A stretch of DNA of 64,000 nt from an uncultured Rikenellaceae bacterium (GCA_947038405.1 CAMQVY010000002.1:141798-205797); one strand, 5' to 3'; positions 42,530 to 53,418 are shown, numbered from the stretch's first letter. The notes: generated by a model from the sequence alone, not told the origin. Numbers and translations are program-made.

Positions 42530-43753
42530 ATGAAAAATAAAGTCTATTCACAAAAAGTCGCGATTATTAATAATAGAGTCGATCCATTCATTAAAATGGG
42601 GGCAGCAAAAATAGATAGTAACCTTTTTTGGAGATGGGGAGATGATAATCTATTCCCAAATGCTCTTGCTGCAATGTCCAGAAAATCAACCACGCATAGG
42701 CGAATTATAAATGATAAAGCTGATTATATTTCGGGGAAAGGATTCACATACGACACATCTAATCCAATACTAAAAAGTTTTGTTGAGTACGCAAATGGTG
42801 AAGGTGAAACTCTAAGAAAAATACTTAATAAAGTGGCTTTCGACAAATCACTATTTGGAAATGCATTTATTGAAGTCGTTACTGATGAAGCAAATACATT
42901 CATTGCAATGTTTCACCAAGACGCTTCAAAATGTAGGGTAGCTAAAGACCTTAAAAACATAATTATTCATCATGATTGGGATAACTTTAACACAAAAACA
43001 GCCGAAAAATTACCAATATTCCCAATATTTAAAAAATATAGTAATGGCACGCTTAGGTCTATAATTCACTACAAAGATTATGAACCAATGTTTGAAAATT
43101 ATGGAGTACCTCCATACATTGCGGGAATGAATGTATCCGCAATTGCATATAAAACAGATAAATGGAATATCAGTAGATTGGATAACTCTTTTCAACTATC
43201 TGGAGTAATGCTACTTGATGCATCCGTAGATAGCGACGAAGAGGCGACTCAAATAGTGAAAACAGCCGAGAAGAAATTCGCAGGAAAACCAGGTCAAGTA
43301 ATGTTTATGATGAAGGATAGTTCCGAAGGTGACAACTCCCGATTTATTCCTATTACAGCGAGCAATGAAGGGGATTGGAGTAAATTGCACGACCAAGCGA
43401 CGACGGATATAATTGTAGCTCACTCTTGGTTTCGTTCACTTAGCGGATTGGATTACGGCGCAGGATTTAATTCCGAAAGAATTATTTATGAGTATGAAGT
43501 CGCACTTAACACTGTCATCCTTGCTGAACAAGAGGAGATTATGGAGCCGATTAAAGAGGCGATTGAGTCCATAATAAAACAGGATTGTAGTTCACTTGAG
43601 ATAATAAATAGACCCCCAGCAAAATCTAAACCTCTTTATATGAAGGTATGGGAGGCAAGAAAAGCTGACGGCTTAGATTACGACCTCGAAGATCCGCTTC
43701 AACAGCTATTTGTTGCGCAGATTACTAAATATGCAATGAAAAATATTGACTAA
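42530..43753 (+). CDS. Phage portal protein
   Basis: A 407-residue protein with a portal-type N-terminus: LFWRWGDDNLFPNALAAMSR, RRIINDKADYISGKGF and FDKSLFGNAFIEVV. The portal forms the dodecameric ring through which DNA enters the capsid. The middle contains KFAGKPGQVMFMMKD and TTDIIVAHSWFRSLSGLDYGAG, typical of portals that lack an extra fused nuclease. It is the best-supported virion protein in the cassette. No terminase gene is next to it, which is abnormal for a phage late operon. Confidence 0.85.
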   Translation: MKNKVYSQKVAIINNRVDPFIKMGAAKIDSNLFWRWGDDNLFPNALAAMSRKSTTHRRIINDKADYISGKGFTYDTSNPILKSFVEYANGEGETLRKILNKVAFDKSLFGNAFIEVVTDEANTFIAMFHQDASKCRVAKDLKNIIIHHDWDNFNTKTAEKLPIFPIFKKYSNGTLRSIIHYKDYEPMFENYGVPPYIAGMNVSAIAYKTDKWNISRLDNSFQLSGVMLLDASVDSDEEATQIVKTAEKKFAGKPGQVMFMMKDSSEGDNSRFIPITASNEGDWSKLHDQATTDIIVAHSWFRSLSGLDYGAGFNSERIIYEYEVALNTVILAEQEEIMEPIKEAIESIIKQDCSSLEIINRPPAKSKPLYMKVWEARKADGLDYDLEDPLQQLFVAQITKYAMKNID

Positions 43754-43761
43754 CTATAATA

Positions 43762-44241
43762 GTGATGATGAATAGTACAAAACCAATTATATCCCCAAAT
43801 GAAGTAGTGGAAATGACATCAGGGGAAAATATAGAATTTGATCACACTCGAATTACTATACAGATTATATTAGTTAATCAACGTAGATACATTAAACCTG
43901 CTCTAGGAACTGATCTTTATAATGCAATTGTAGAGGGTAAATATAGCGACTTTACAATGAAATTAATCAAACCTGCTCTAGCATTAATTATAGCTAGAGC
44001 TATAATATATAGTCATACTGTGAGAATCGGAGCGGGAGGAGTCGCCATTCCTGTCCCTATAAACCACGCAAAGCCTTCGAAAAGCGAAATCGTAGAAGTG
44101 ATGGATAATCTGAAAAAAAATGCTGATACACTCATTAAAATCGCAATAGAACATATTATAGCATCTGACTCATTCCCTGAATTCAACGCGTCTGGATCAA
44201 CTTATCATACATCTACAATTGGGGGGCTAATTATTACATAA
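43762..44241 (+). CDS. Head-tail connector-like protein (DUF6712 type)
   Basis: A 159-residue helical protein: MNSTKPIISPNEVVEMTSGE, then NQRRYIKPALGTDLYNAIVEG and MKLIKPALALIIARAIIYSHTVRIG. The pattern fits the DUF6712 group found beside portals in Bacteroidota phages and is comparable to gp6-type connectors. A second ATG one codon in is possible. It is the last gene of the cassette and converges on infC. Confidence 0.75.
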   Translation: MMMNSTKPIISPNEVVEMTSGENIEFDHTRITIQIILVNQRRYIKPALGTDLYNAIVEGKYSDFTMKLIKPALALIIARAIIYSHTVRIGAGGVAIPVPINHAKPSKSEIVEVMDNLKKNADTLIKIAIEHIIASDSFPEFNASGSTYHTSTIGGLIIT

Positions 44242-44268
44242 CAATAACATATCAGTTGCAATACAAAA

Positions 44269-44297
44269 GAGGTGAGAATATTTTATATTCTCACCTC
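44269..44297. terminator. Bidirectional terminator between phage cassette and infC
   Basis: GAGGTGAGAATA pairs with TATTCTCACCTC (13 bp counting the adjacent A-T), with A-rich and T-rich flanks on either side. It closes both the phage unit and the thrS-infC unit. Confidence 0.8.
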
Positions 44298-44316
44298 TAA
44301 TTATATATTTAAATGC

Positions 44317-44904
44317 TTATTTTTTTGCCTTTGGCGTAAGAATGATACTCATTCTCTTTCCCTCTAACTTAGGCATCAACTCAACCTTAGCTAGATCCTC
44401 TAAGTCCGTTGCAAATCTTAGTAACAGAATCTCTCCTTGCTCCTTAAAGATAATTGAACGTCCCCTGAAAAATACATAAGCCTTAACTTTTGCACCCTCT
44501 TTCAAAAAGTTCTCTGCGTGCTTTAACTTAAAGTTGTAATCGTGGTCATCTGTCTGTGGTCCAAAACGGATCTCCTTAATAACAACTTTTACAGCTTTTG
44601 CCTTGATCTCTTTAGCTTTCTTCTTCTGTTGGTACAAGTATTTCTGATAATCAGCAATACGACATACAGGCGGTTCTGCTTTCGGTGAGATCTCAATTAA
44701 ATCTAGTTCCATCTCATTAGCTAACTTGATAGCCTCCTTGATAGATAGAACTAATGGAACTTGAACATTATCTCCAACAAGTCGTACTTGTTGAGCTGTT
44801 ATAAGTTCATTGATTTTGTGTAGAGCCTCTTTCTCGACTCTTCCTCTAAATCCTTTGCGGTTATTTCCCTTTGGTGGGAATGGTTTTGGTCTGGTTGTGT
44901 TTAT
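44317..44904 (-). CDS. infC: Translation initiation factor IF-3, ATA start
   Basis: IF-3 keeps ribosomal subunits apart and checks start-codon pairing. The longest ATG frame (from 44712) lacks the N-domain. Extending in frame gives [13 protein letters not shown], then [37 protein letters not shown], the IF-3 N-domain. No ATG is present there: the first codon after AGGAGG (44913-44918, spacing eight) is ATA at 44904. Non-AUG starts are the known autoregulation device of infC (AUU in E. coli). Length 195. It lies 36 bases after thrS; rpmI and rplT do not follow. Confidence 0.93.
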   Translation of the reverse strand: MNTTRPKPFPPKGNNRKGFRGRVEKEALHKINELITAQQVRLVGDNVQVPLVLSIKEAIKLANEMELDLIEISPKAEPPVCRIADYQKYLYQQKKKAKEIKAKAVKVVIKEIRFGPQTDDHDYNFKLKHAENFLKEGAKVKAYVFFRGRSIIFKEQGEILLLRFATDLEDLAKVELMPKLEGKRMSIILTPKAKK

Positions 44905-44910
44905 AGCTTT

Positions 44911-44918
44911 GTCCTCCT
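44911..44918 (-). promoter_or_regulatory. Strong Shine-Dalgarno site of infC
   Basis: AGGAGGAC on the minus strand, the best ribosome-binding site in this part of the window, eight bases from the ATA start codon. It decides the start choice. Confidence 0.85.
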
Positions 44919-44940
44919 AAACGTTAGTTTAATTTATATT

Positions 44941-46902
44941 TTATTTATTTATTTTTGCTGCATCAATCTCGCCCTTTACAAGCTCTGATACCATAGATGC
45001 AAAATCTTCAATACTCATAGCACCCTTATCTCCCTCTCCTTGTACTCGTAACGATACCTCATTATTCTCCTGCTCTTTCTCGCCTACAATCAGTGAAAAT
45101 GGAATACGTTTCATCTCATTATCACGAATCTTTCTACCGATCTTCTCATTTCGTAAGTCTACCTGACTGCGAATATCGCAATTATTTAACAACTTTGAAA
45201 CTTTTTCTGCATATTCATTGTATTTTTCGCTAATTGGTAGCACTACAACTTGATCTGGTGCTAACCATAACGGAAATTTACCCGCAGTATGTTCCAATAG
45301 AACTGCAATGAATCGCTCCATTGATCCAAATGGTGCTCTATGGATCATAATAGGTCTATGTGGCTTGTCATCTGATCCTGTATAGGTCAAATCAAACCTC
45401 TCTGGTAAATTATAATCAACTTGGATAGTTCCTAGTTGCCATTTACGTCCCAAAGCATCCTTTACCATAAAGTCTAGTTTCGGTCCATAAAATGCAGCCT
45501 CTCCATACTCTATTACTGTGTTTAAACCCTTTTGCTTCGATGCCTCAATAATGGCACTCTCTGCTTTTTCCCAATTCTCGTCACTTCCAATATACTTCTC
45601 AGTATTGCTTGGATCTCGCAGCGAAATTTGTGCCGTATAGTTCTCAAAACTTAATGTCTTGAAGATATATAGTACAATGTCAATAACTTTTTGAAACTCC
45701 TCTAACAATTGGTCTGGTCTTACAAATAGATGTGCATCATCCTGTGTAAACCCTCGTACCCTTGTCAATCCGTGAAGCTCTCCACTCTGCTCATATCTAT
45801 AAACTGTTCCAAATTCAGCAAATCTAATAGGTAGATCCTTATATGAACGTGGCTTTAATTTATAAATCTCACAGTGATGTGGACAATTCATTGGCTTTAA
45901 TAAAAACTCCTCTCCCTCATCTGGTGTAGTGATAGGTTGAAATGAATCCTTGCCATATTTTGCATAGTGACCCGACGTTACATACAAATCCTTCATCCCA
46001 ATATGAGGAGTGATAACTTGCTCATAACCATACTCCTTCTGAACTGAACGTAGAAAATTTTCCAATCTCTCTCGTAGGGCTGCTCCTTTAGGTAACCATA
46101 AAGGAAGTCCTTGTCCAACTCTAGGTGAAAATGCGAAAAGTTCTAACTCTTTACCCAATTTCCTATGATCACGCTTCTTTGCCTCTTCTAGCATTGCCAA
46201 ATACTCTGTTAGCATTGCCTTCTTAGGATAAGTTACTCCATAGATACGAGTTAACATCTTGTTCTTCTCATCACCTCTCCAATAAGCTCCTGCAACTGAC
46301 ATAAGTTTTATCGCTTTGATATAACCCGTATTTGGCAAGTGTGGTCCACGACATAGATCCGTAAAGACTCCATTGGTGTACAAACTTATAGTGCCATCTT
46401 CCAATGCACTAATTAGCTCAATCTTATATTGATCGCCCTTATCTGTAAAAATCTTTAGAGCGTCTGCCTTACTGATCTCGGTTCTAACTATCGCCTCTTT
46501 ATTGCGAGCTAGCTCCTCCATCTTCTTCTCAATCTTAACTAAATCAGATTCAGTTATTACTGTTGGTGAATCTACATCATAGTAAAAACCTGTCTCAATA
46601 CTTGGTCCAATACCAAATTTGATGCCAGGATACAAAGACTCTAGTGCTTCAGCTAAAAGATGTGATGAAGTGTGCCAAAACGTCTGTTTTGCCTCTGCAT
46701 CATCCCATTTATGTAGCTTTAAAGTACATGACTCATTTATCGGTAGTGACAAATCACAAACTGTACCATTTACTGTAGCGCAAAGAACATCTGATGCCAA
46801 TCGAGAACTGATACTCTCTGCTACCTGCATTGCTGTAACTCCTTGTGGATATTCTCTTACCCCACCATCAGGAAATGTTACTTTAATCATTTCGTTACTC
46901 AT
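44941..46902 (-). CDS. thrS: Threonyl-tRNA synthetase
   Basis: Class II synthetase charging tRNA-Thr. Domain order: TGS (residues 1-62), editing domain with [11 protein letters not shown] and [11 protein letters not shown], catalytic core with [16 protein letters not shown] (zinc Cys), [24 protein letters not shown] (motif 2) and [19 protein letters not shown] (motif 3), and an anticodon-binding domain ([18 protein letters not shown]). Length 653, complete. It precedes infC in the usual thrS-infC order. Confidence 0.98.
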   Translation of the reverse strand: MSNEMIKVTFPDGGVREYPQGVTAMQVAESISSRLASDVLCATVNGTVCDLSLPINESCTLKLHKWDDAEAKQTFWHTSSHLLAEALESLYPGIKFGIGPSIETGFYYDVDSPTVITESDLVKIEKKMEELARNKEAIVRTEISKADALKIFTDKGDQYKIELISALEDGTISLYTNGVFTDLCRGPHLPNTGYIKAIKLMSVAGAYWRGDEKNKMLTRIYGVTYPKKAMLTEYLAMLEEAKKRDHRKLGKELELFAFSPRVGQGLPLWLPKGAALRERLENFLRSVQKEYGYEQVITPHIGMKDLYVTSGHYAKYGKDSFQPITTPDEGEEFLLKPMNCPHHCEIYKLKPRSYKDLPIRFAEFGTVYRYEQSGELHGLTRVRGFTQDDAHLFVRPDQLLEEFQKVIDIVLYIFKTLSFENYTAQISLRDPSNTEKYIGSDENWEKAESAIIEASKQKGLNTVIEYGEAAFYGPKLDFMVKDALGRKWQLGTIQVDYNLPERFDLTYTGSDDKPHRPIMIHRAPFGSMERFIAVLLEHTAGKFPLWLAPDQVVVLPISEKYNEYAEKVSKLLNNCDIRSQVDLRNEKIGRKIRDNEMKRIPFSLIVGEKEQENNEVSLRVQGEGDKGAMSIEDFASMVSELVKGEIDAAKINK

Positions 46903-46950
46903 CGTTCCTTATTTAAAGTGACCTAATATTAATATTCAGATCTTATTAAT

Positions 46951-48045
46951 TTATAAATTAATCACTGGATCTGGCAGATCTTTTACTGACACATCTCGAC
47001 CTTTATCTCGTTCATATCTACGAAGTGGATTTCTTGTCATCTCCTTATGTCGCTGTCTACTCCTGTAAATATCAATCGCCATATATATAGCCTCACGCAT
47101 AGAGCTTTCATCTGCTTGGTTACGACCAGCAATATCATAGGCTACTCCATGATCAGGACTAGTTCTAATCACTCGTAAAGATCCTGTGACATTCACTCCC
47201 TCTGGCGTTAATGCCTTGAATGGAGCTAAACCTTGATCGTGATACATAGCCAAAACTGCGTCATATTTTGTGTATGAGCGAGATGCAAACAATCCGTCTG
47301 CTGCAAATGGTCCAAATGCCAAAATACCATCTTTAGAGGCCAATTCTATTGCAGGTTTGATAACTGTCATCTCCTCGCTTCCAAGTAAACCGCCATCGCC
47401 AGAGTGTGGATTTAGTGCCAACACAGCTATACGAGGCTCAATAATAGAAAAATCTGCTATTAACGTCTCTCTTAACTGCTTTAATTTAGATACAATCTTT
47501 TCACTCGTTATCTGAGAACTAACCTGAGATACAGGAACGTGCATTGTAACCAAACCAACCTTTAACAACTCACTACACATCAGCATTAATGGCTCACCTT
47601 CAAATTCATGCGCAAAAAACTCAGTATGACCAGTGAAACTAAAACTCTCACTCTGTACACTCTCCTTGCTAATCGGTGCCGTGACAATAACATCTATTAA
47701 TCCTGCCTTATAATCGCTACTTGAACGAAGGAGTGCTTTTACAGCAACTTCTCCACCAGCCTTACTGATTACTCCAGGCTCTATCTTTATCTCATCTGTT
47801 GTTACATTGATAAGATTTATCTTCTTTGCATTTGCTTCTGACGCAGAACTAATCAAATTATACTGGAAATCTCCAATATTAGACATCTTGTTCTTATAAA
47901 ATGAAATAGCTTTTGCTGAGCCATAAATAATAGGTGTGCATAACTCACACATACGGTTATCCGCAAGTGTTTTTATTATAACTTCACATCCAACTCCATT
48001 TGTATCGCCGAGGGTAATACCAACCCTTATCTTTTGTTCACTCAT
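46951..48045 (-). CDS. pdxA: 4-hydroxythreonine-4-phosphate dehydrogenase
   Basis: Oxidises 4-phosphohydroxy-threonine in DXP-dependent vitamin B6 synthesis, the same pathway as pdxB at 7.5 kb. Motifs: GITLGDTNGVGCEVIIKTL, TAPISKESVQ...FTGHTEFFAHEF (metal His), and MYHDQGLAPFKALTPEGVNV with the second metal His. Length 364, with a charged C-terminal extension (RSRQRHKEMTRNPLRRYERD) that is longer than in E. coli (329). Start at the ATG after an AT-rich spacer. Confidence 0.95.
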   Translation of the reverse strand: MSEQKIRVGITLGDTNGVGCEVIIKTLADNRMCELCTPIIYGSAKAISFYKNKMSNIGDFQYNLISSASEANAKKINLINVTTDEIKIEPGVISKAGGEVAVKALLRSSSDYKAGLIDVIVTAPISKESVQSESFSFTGHTEFFAHEFEGEPLMLMCSELLKVGLVTMHVPVSQVSSQITSEKIVSKLKQLRETLIADFSIIEPRIAVLALNPHSGDGGLLGSEEMTVIKPAIELASKDGILAFGPFAADGLFASRSYTKYDAVLAMYHDQGLAPFKALTPEGVNVTGSLRVIRTSPDHGVAYDIAGRNQADESSMREAIYMAIDIYRSRQRHKEMTRNPLRRYERDKGRDVSVKDLPDPVINL

Positions 48046-48233
48046 AAGTATATTCTTTCAATTCACAAAGATATAAAATATTAGCAAACAATAATTAACA
48101 ACACACAATAATTTATAGATCAATCCTAAGATTAATACTGTTTATCAATATTATCTGTAATTTTAATATAAATATAACGTTAATCCACTCATTTCTATTG
48201 CTCAATCAACAACTTGTAGCTATTATTACAGAA

Positions 48234-48271
48234 AAACCGAAGACTTCAAATCAATTGAAATCTTCGGTTTG
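48234..48271 (-). terminator. Terminator after folD
   Basis: AAACCGAAGA-C-TTCAA pairs with TTGAA-A-TCTTCGGTTT, with a short T-run on the minus strand. The 48046-48233 part of the pdxA-folD spacer holds no gene or repeat that I can see. Confidence 0.7.
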
Positions 48272-48334
48272 TTTTATTTATTTGACACAAATGCACTACA
48301 TAAATAGCGCAGTAGGATCGCAGAGAACTATAAA

Positions 48335-49207
48335 TTAATATATCTCCTTTTTTGCTGCCTTCAAGGTGTTTTTCATAAGAGAGATAATCGTCATTGGACC
48401 AACTCCTCCTGGAACTGGTGTGATATAACTACACTTAGGTGCAACTTCGTCAAACTTGACATCTCCCAATAGTTTCCAACCTGACTTTGTCTTATCACTC
48501 TTAACTCGAGTAATACCAACATCTATAACTACAGCTCCTGGCTTTATCATATCTCCCGTAACAAACTCCGAAATCCCAATCGCTGCAACGACAATATCTG
48601 CTGAAGCAACCATCTCTTTAAGGTTTTTTGTGCGCGAATGACAAATAGTAACAGTACAATCCCATCCCTTTTGAGATAGTAAATTAGCCATTGGGCGTCC
48701 AACGATATTACTTCGACCCAAAACAACACAATGCTTTCCTGATGTCTCAATATTATAATATTTCAACAATGACAAAATACCATCAGGTGTCGCAGGTAGA
48801 TACGAAGGTAGTGAAGAGATCATACGACCACTGTTAACAGGGTGAAACCCATCAACATCCTTCTTTGGATCTATAGCCTCAATAACTTTCTGCTCTGAGA
48901 TATGTTTCGGAATCGGTAGCTGCACAATAAATCCATCTACTGAATCATCACCATTAAGTTTGGCGATCTCTGCTAACAACTCCTCTTCTGTCGTAGACTC
49001 TGGAAGACGAATAATTGTAGAGTCAAATCCAACCTCATTACAGCACTTCTCTTTGTGTCCAACGTAGGTTTGACTCGCTCCATCATCACCAACAAGTATT
49101 GCAACTAAATGTGGTGCAGATTTACCATCTGCCACCATCGAAGCAACCTCTATTGAGATCTCTTTTCGGAGAGCTGCCGCAACCTCCTTACCATCAATAA
49201 TTGTCAT
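48335..49207 (-). CDS. folD: Bifunctional methylene-THF dehydrogenase/cyclohydrolase
   Basis: Interconverts 5,10-methylene- and 10-formyl-tetrahydrofolate in one-carbon metabolism. Motifs: the catalytic Lys region in [43 protein letters not shown], and the NADP site [14 protein letters not shown], ending [19 protein letters not shown]. Length 290. Complete. It stands alone, followed by a terminator. Confidence 0.98.
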   Translation of the reverse strand: MTIIDGKEVAAALRKEISIEVASMVADGKSAPHLVAILVGDDGASQTYVGHKEKCCNEVGFDSTIIRLPESTTEEELLAEIAKLNGDDSVDGFIVQLPIPKHISEQKVIEAIDPKKDVDGFHPVNSGRMISSLPSYLPATPDGILSLLKYYNIETSGKHCVVLGRSNIVGRPMANLLSQKGWDCTVTICHSRTKNLKEMVASADIVVAAIGISEFVTGDMIKPGAVVIDVGITRVKSDKTKSGWKLLGDVKFDEVAPKCSYITPVPGGVGPMTIISLMKNTLKAAKKEIY

Positions 49208-49309
49208 ATATTTTATTTTTTGTTTTACAAAGATACGAATTCTTTAAACATGAAAAAAACTCAACTACTATTTTTTTACGAAATATTAACTACGCAGATA
49301 ACAACTGTT

Positions 49310-50326
49310 TTATTCAAATAAAGTCGGGACTGTTACTGGAGCTGCGATTCCTAAATGTGAATAAGCAAGTTCTGTCGCCTCTCGACCACGAGGGGTACGC
49401 TTCAAAAAACCCTCCTTTATCAAAAATGGCTCATAAACCTCCTCTATAGTCTCACTATCCTCCCCCACTGCAGTAGCTATCGTAGTTATTCCAACGGGGC
49501 CACCTTTAAATTTATTTATAATAGTCGTTAAGATCTTATTATCCATATGATCCAATCCATGAGCATCAATATTTAGTGCCGTTAGAGCATATGTAGTTAT
49601 ATCTAAATCAATTGTTCCATTACCTTTAACCATCGCAAAATCACGCACTCGTCTCAACAGTGCATTAGCAATACGAGGTGTTCCCCTACTTCGCAACGCA
49701 ATCTCTAAAGTAGCTTGAGGTTCAATCCCAATATTTAGGATCGAGGCTGAGCGTTTTACTATCCCTGCCAGAGTCTTTGAATCATAATACTCTAAGTGGC
49801 ATTGTATCCCAAAACGCGCTCGTAGCGGACTCGTAAGCAATCCACTTCGGGTTGTAGCTCCTATCAACGTAAATGGATTAAGATCTATCTGAATAGAGCG
49901 AGCACTCGGACCTTTATCCAAAACTATATCAATTTTGTAGTCCTCCATTGCGGAATACAAATACTCTTCAACAATAGGACTCAATCGGTGAATCTCATCG
50001 ATAAAAAGAACATCTCCTTCATTAAGATTTGTTAACAAACCTGCTAAATCTCCCGGCTTATCCAAAACAGGTCCAGAAGTAACCTTCATGGATGTTCCCA
50101 TCTCATTACAGAGAATATTTGCAAGTGTTGTCTTCCCAAGTCCTGGAGGTCCATGCAAAAGAACGTGATCCAAAGACTCTCCTCGCATTAGTGCAGCCTT
50201 AATAAAGATAGTTAAATTCTCAACGATCTTATCTTGTCCACTAAAATTATCTAACTCTTGAGGTCTGATCTTGCACTCATAATCCAAATCACTATCTAAA
50301 TTACGTATAATATTACTCTCTGACAT
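49310..50326 (-). CDS. ruvB: Holliday junction branch-migration helicase RuvB
   Basis: AAA+ ATPase that drives branch migration with RuvA. Walker [16 protein letters not shown] near residue 60, Walker [13 protein letters not shown], sensor [17 protein letters not shown] with Arg finger, and a winged-helix C-terminus ([24 protein letters not shown]). Length 338. ruvA is not adjacent. It lies on the minus strand after folC, separated by about 106 bases. Confidence 0.98.
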   Translation of the reverse strand: MSESNIIRNLDSDLDYECKIRPQELDNFSGQDKIVENLTIFIKAALMRGESLDHVLLHGPPGLGKTTLANILCNEMGTSMKVTSGPVLDKPGDLAGLLTNLNEGDVLFIDEIHRLSPIVEEYLYSAMEDYKIDIVLDKGPSARSIQIDLNPFTLIGATTRSGLLTSPLRARFGIQCHLEYYDSKTLAGIVKRSASILNIGIEPQATLEIALRSRGTPRIANALLRRVRDFAMVKGNGTIDLDITTYALTALNIDAHGLDHMDNKILTTIINKFKGGPVGITTIATAVGEDSETIEEVYEPFLIKEGFLKRTPRGREATELAYSHLGIAAPVTVPTLFE

Positions 50327-50432
50327 ATATTGAATTGTTATGTGTGTGTGTTGAAAAAACTATTAAAACTTACTATAATTAAAATACAGACCATTACAAA
50401 TATCTGCAAAGCAAAGGAACTAGTCGCATAAA

Positions 50433-51722
50433 TTAAACAATTTCTGCAACTGTGAATGTGCTACCTCCTATAAATATCATATCCAAATCTGTTGCCATCT
50501 CTTTAGCTCTAGATATTGCAGATGGAATATCTGCAACAACCTCACCTTGTAGCCCATGCAACATAGCTAAATCTGACAAATCTGATGCAGGAAGTGCCCT
50601 TTCGATCTTTGCCTGTGTAAATATATAGTAAGCCTTCTTAGGCAATAGAGGTAGAACCTCTTTTAAATCTTTATCATTAACGAACCCAACTACCATATAT
50701 AAATTTTCAAACTTTTGATTATTTATCTGGTTACAGACAATCTTCAATCCATGACCGTTATGTCCAGTGTCGCAAACCGTAAATGGTGCAGTCGATAGTA
50801 CTTGCCACCTCCCATTTAAACCAGTCTTTCGCGCAGCATATCTGCACCCATCCAAAATAGCTCTAGTACTGATATTTAAATTTGTATCTGTATTCAAAAG
50901 ATGTAATGCTCCCAGTGCAGTTATTATATTTTTTGATTGATACTCTCCCAAAAGATCCAAATGGACACTAAACGAACTATTGTTACGATTACATACTATA
51001 TTAAATAGATTTGAATCAACAGCTACTTCAATATCGGATACCGTAAATAAGTCTCCAGCAAATACAATCTTAGATCTCTCTTCAATTGATTTCGCCTTAA
51101 ATACAGGAGAACTTACAGAGTTATATTCGCCAATTAAAACGGGAATACCTCTCTTTATAATACCAGATTTTTCAGCTGATATTTGCTCTATAGTATCACC
51201 TAAAAGAGCCACATGGTCAAAACCTATATTTGTTATTACACTCAATATCGGAGTGATTATATTTGTAGCGTCTAACCTACCTCCAAGTCCTGTCTCTATT
51301 ATCGCAACCTCTACCCCCTTATCTCTAAAATGATCAAAAGCAATCCCAACATTCATCTCGAAAAAAGATAGAGACATAGAGTCCATCTTAATCTTATGCT
51401 TAGCAACAAAATCAACAACCTCTTGCTCACTAATCATCTCATTATCAACCTTGATTCGCTCTCTAAAATCCTTCAAATGTGGCGAAGTGAAAAGACCGAC
51501 TCTATAACCAGCACTCTGTAATACAGAGGCTAAAATATGAGATACTGACCCCTTCCCATTTGTCCCTGCTATATGGATTGTCTGAAACGTTGAGTCTGGT
51601 GAATCTAGGTATTTATTAAACTCTATCGTTCTCTCTAATCCTGGCTTATAGGCAGAGATGCCCTCTCTGTCAAATACCGGAAAACTGTTAAATAGAAAAT
51701 TTATTGTCTCTTTGTAGTTCAT
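50433..51722 (-). CDS. folC: Folylpolyglutamate/dihydrofolate synthase
   Basis: Adds glutamate to folates (and in many bacteria also makes dihydrofolate). Mur-ligase fold: ATP loop GTNGKGSVSHILASVL, omega-loop LFTSPHLKDFRERIKVD, IETGLGGRLDATNII and CDTGHNGHG. Length 429. It ends beside ruvB and begins 35 bases after lnt on the same strand. One or both activities may be present. Confidence 0.95.
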   Translation of the reverse strand: MNYKETINFLFNSFPVFDREGISAYKPGLERTIEFNKYLDSPDSTFQTIHIAGTNGKGSVSHILASVLQSAGYRVGLFTSPHLKDFRERIKVDNEMISEQEVVDFVAKHKIKMDSMSLSFFEMNVGIAFDHFRDKGVEVAIIETGLGGRLDATNIITPILSVITNIGFDHVALLGDTIEQISAEKSGIIKRGIPVLIGEYNSVSSPVFKAKSIEERSKIVFAGDLFTVSDIEVAVDSNLFNIVCNRNNSSFSVHLDLLGEYQSKNIITALGALHLLNTDTNLNISTRAILDGCRYAARKTGLNGRWQVLSTAPFTVCDTGHNGHGLKIVCNQINNQKFENLYMVVGFVNDKDLKEVLPLLPKKAYYIFTQAKIERALPASDLSDLAMLHGLQGEVVADIPSAISRAKEMATDLDMIFIGGSTFTVAEIV

Positions 51723-51757
51723 CTTAATATATAATTTGTTTGCTAGACCTAAGGGAG

Positions 51758-53350
51758 TTAAATTAAATGAGACCTCTTTCTTACTCTATATGAAACGTAG
51801 TATAATAGACTCAAAAATAGAGTATAGATAGATAATCGCCCTACATAATCTCCTGCTTTCGTATATAACGTAATTTTATCACAACTCTTCACTGTGCCAC
51901 TCATAGAGTCCTTAACCCAGCCCTCACTCTTTGACACAACCTCTCCTCTTTGGTTGATAATTGCAGAGATTCCTGTATTTGCACTACGAACTATTGATCG
52001 ACGTGTCTCGACTGCCCTAAATCGAGAGTAGTTCATGTGATGCTTATAGCCGAGCGCATCTCGCCACCAACCATCATTAGTTATAACGCTCATTAAAGTA
52101 GCGCCATTGTGGACAAACTCTGAAAAATAAGAACCATATATTGACTCATAGCATATTGCTGTACCAAGATTCACTCCAATCGGAGAGGTGAAAACCCTTC
52201 GCACAGAATCAACTCCTAACCCTCCAGTTGTCCCCCCTAAATCTACAATTAAAAACTTAAACATATTTACAATAGATTTATAAGGCATAGACTCTGCTCC
52301 TACAACGAGTTTTGATTTGTGGTGAATCTGAACAACTTCCGAAGTATCAATTGCTAACGCACTATTGTATATATCATATAGACGTCCGCCACTATTCCTT
52401 GCCGTTTCACTAATCGGATCTCCTTCATTGTAAAATCGCTTTGTCATCGCTCCAACAATAATCTCTGCTTGAGGATAATTTTCAGCTAGAAAATCACGGT
52501 ACTGATTTATAGTAAAACTTCGATCCAAAGCACCCTCATCAACCGAACCAAAAGCGGTCTCTGGCAATATAATAAAATCAACACCCTCAGGAGCCGACTC
52601 TGCTAAAGATAATATGATGTCATTTTGAATCCTCTGTCCAGTGTTAAATTTATCTTTATATGGATCTATATTAGGTTGAATTACTTGGACTGTAACATCC
52701 TCTCCAACCTCCTCATAGTTGTAAAACATGAATATTGAAACAACCATGGGTACTGCAACAAACAAAGCAGTCATTGCATACAAAAAAAGATGTGACTGCT
52801 GTCTGCTTACTGTCGATTGCTCTCTCCGTGCAAGAAAAGTCTCATATATCAATATATTACACAACAGAACCCATAGTGTTCCGCCAAATATCCCAGTGTA
52901 CTCATACCATTGAACCAACTTGATATCATTAGCAAAACCATTGCCAAGCATTATCCACGGAAACGAGATGTCTCCATATGTATATAGCATCTCCATCGAG
53001 ATCCAACAAGTAACAAAAATAGTATATGCAAGAGGCTTGGGTGCTCGCTTACTTACATAGTGAAAAAGCATGAAGGAACCCCCAAATAACACAACTGTAA
53101 TTAACACAGAGAGTATAGCTCCAATCGGAGCAGCATACCAAATCCACCACGTTGTGATCCCACTCCATAGACCAAGAGTCAATGACGTAAAACCAAACAT
53201 TTTCCACCAATCACTCTTTGAATCGCTAAACTTTTGACTTATGTATAATAGTGGGACTAAGGAGCACAAAAGTGTAACTCCACTAACCTCCAACCACCCA
53301 AATGAGAGTAGTATTGCACTTAAAAGTGATAAGATAACGTTATTTATCAT
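51758..53350 (-). CDS. lnt: Apolipoprotein N-acyltransferase
   Basis: Adds the third acyl chain to lipoproteins at the periplasmic face of the inner membrane. About seven to eight N-terminal helices (residues 1-195) precede a nitrilase-like domain with the Glu-Lys-Cys triad: ILPETAFGSVD, HHKSKLVVGAE and GTAICYESIYGSYF. A C-terminal helix follows. Length 530. It fits the lipoproteins encoded elsewhere in the window. Confidence 0.95.
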   Translation of the reverse strand: MINNVILSLLSAILLSFGWLEVSGVTLLCSLVPLLYISQKFSDSKSDWWKMFGFTSLTLGLWSGITTWWIWYAAPIGAILSVLITVVLFGGSFMLFHYVSKRAPKPLAYTIFVTCWISMEMLYTYGDISFPWIMLGNGFANDIKLVQWYEYTGIFGGTLWVLLCNILIYETFLARREQSTVSRQQSHLFLYAMTALFVAVPMVVSIFMFYNYEEVGEDVTVQVIQPNIDPYKDKFNTGQRIQNDIILSLAESAPEGVDFIILPETAFGSVDEGALDRSFTINQYRDFLAENYPQAEIIVGAMTKRFYNEGDPISETARNSGGRLYDIYNSALAIDTSEVVQIHHKSKLVVGAESMPYKSIVNMFKFLIVDLGGTTGGLGVDSVRRVFTSPIGVNLGTAICYESIYGSYFSEFVHNGATLMSVITNDGWWRDALGYKHHMNYSRFRAVETRRSIVRSANTGISAIINQRGEVVSKSEGWVKDSMSGTVKSCDKITLYTKAGDYVGRLSIYTLFLSLLYYVSYRVRKRSHLI

Positions 53351-53418
53351 TTTTTCCTTATATTTATCTGCAAAGATAGAATATAATTTATTATTTTTGC
53401 ATCTTATATCGTTGCATT

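Noticed and set aside
35433..44297. Complete functional prophage
   Set aside because: No integrase, terminase, tape-measure, lysis or replication gene and no flanking att repeats were found in the window.
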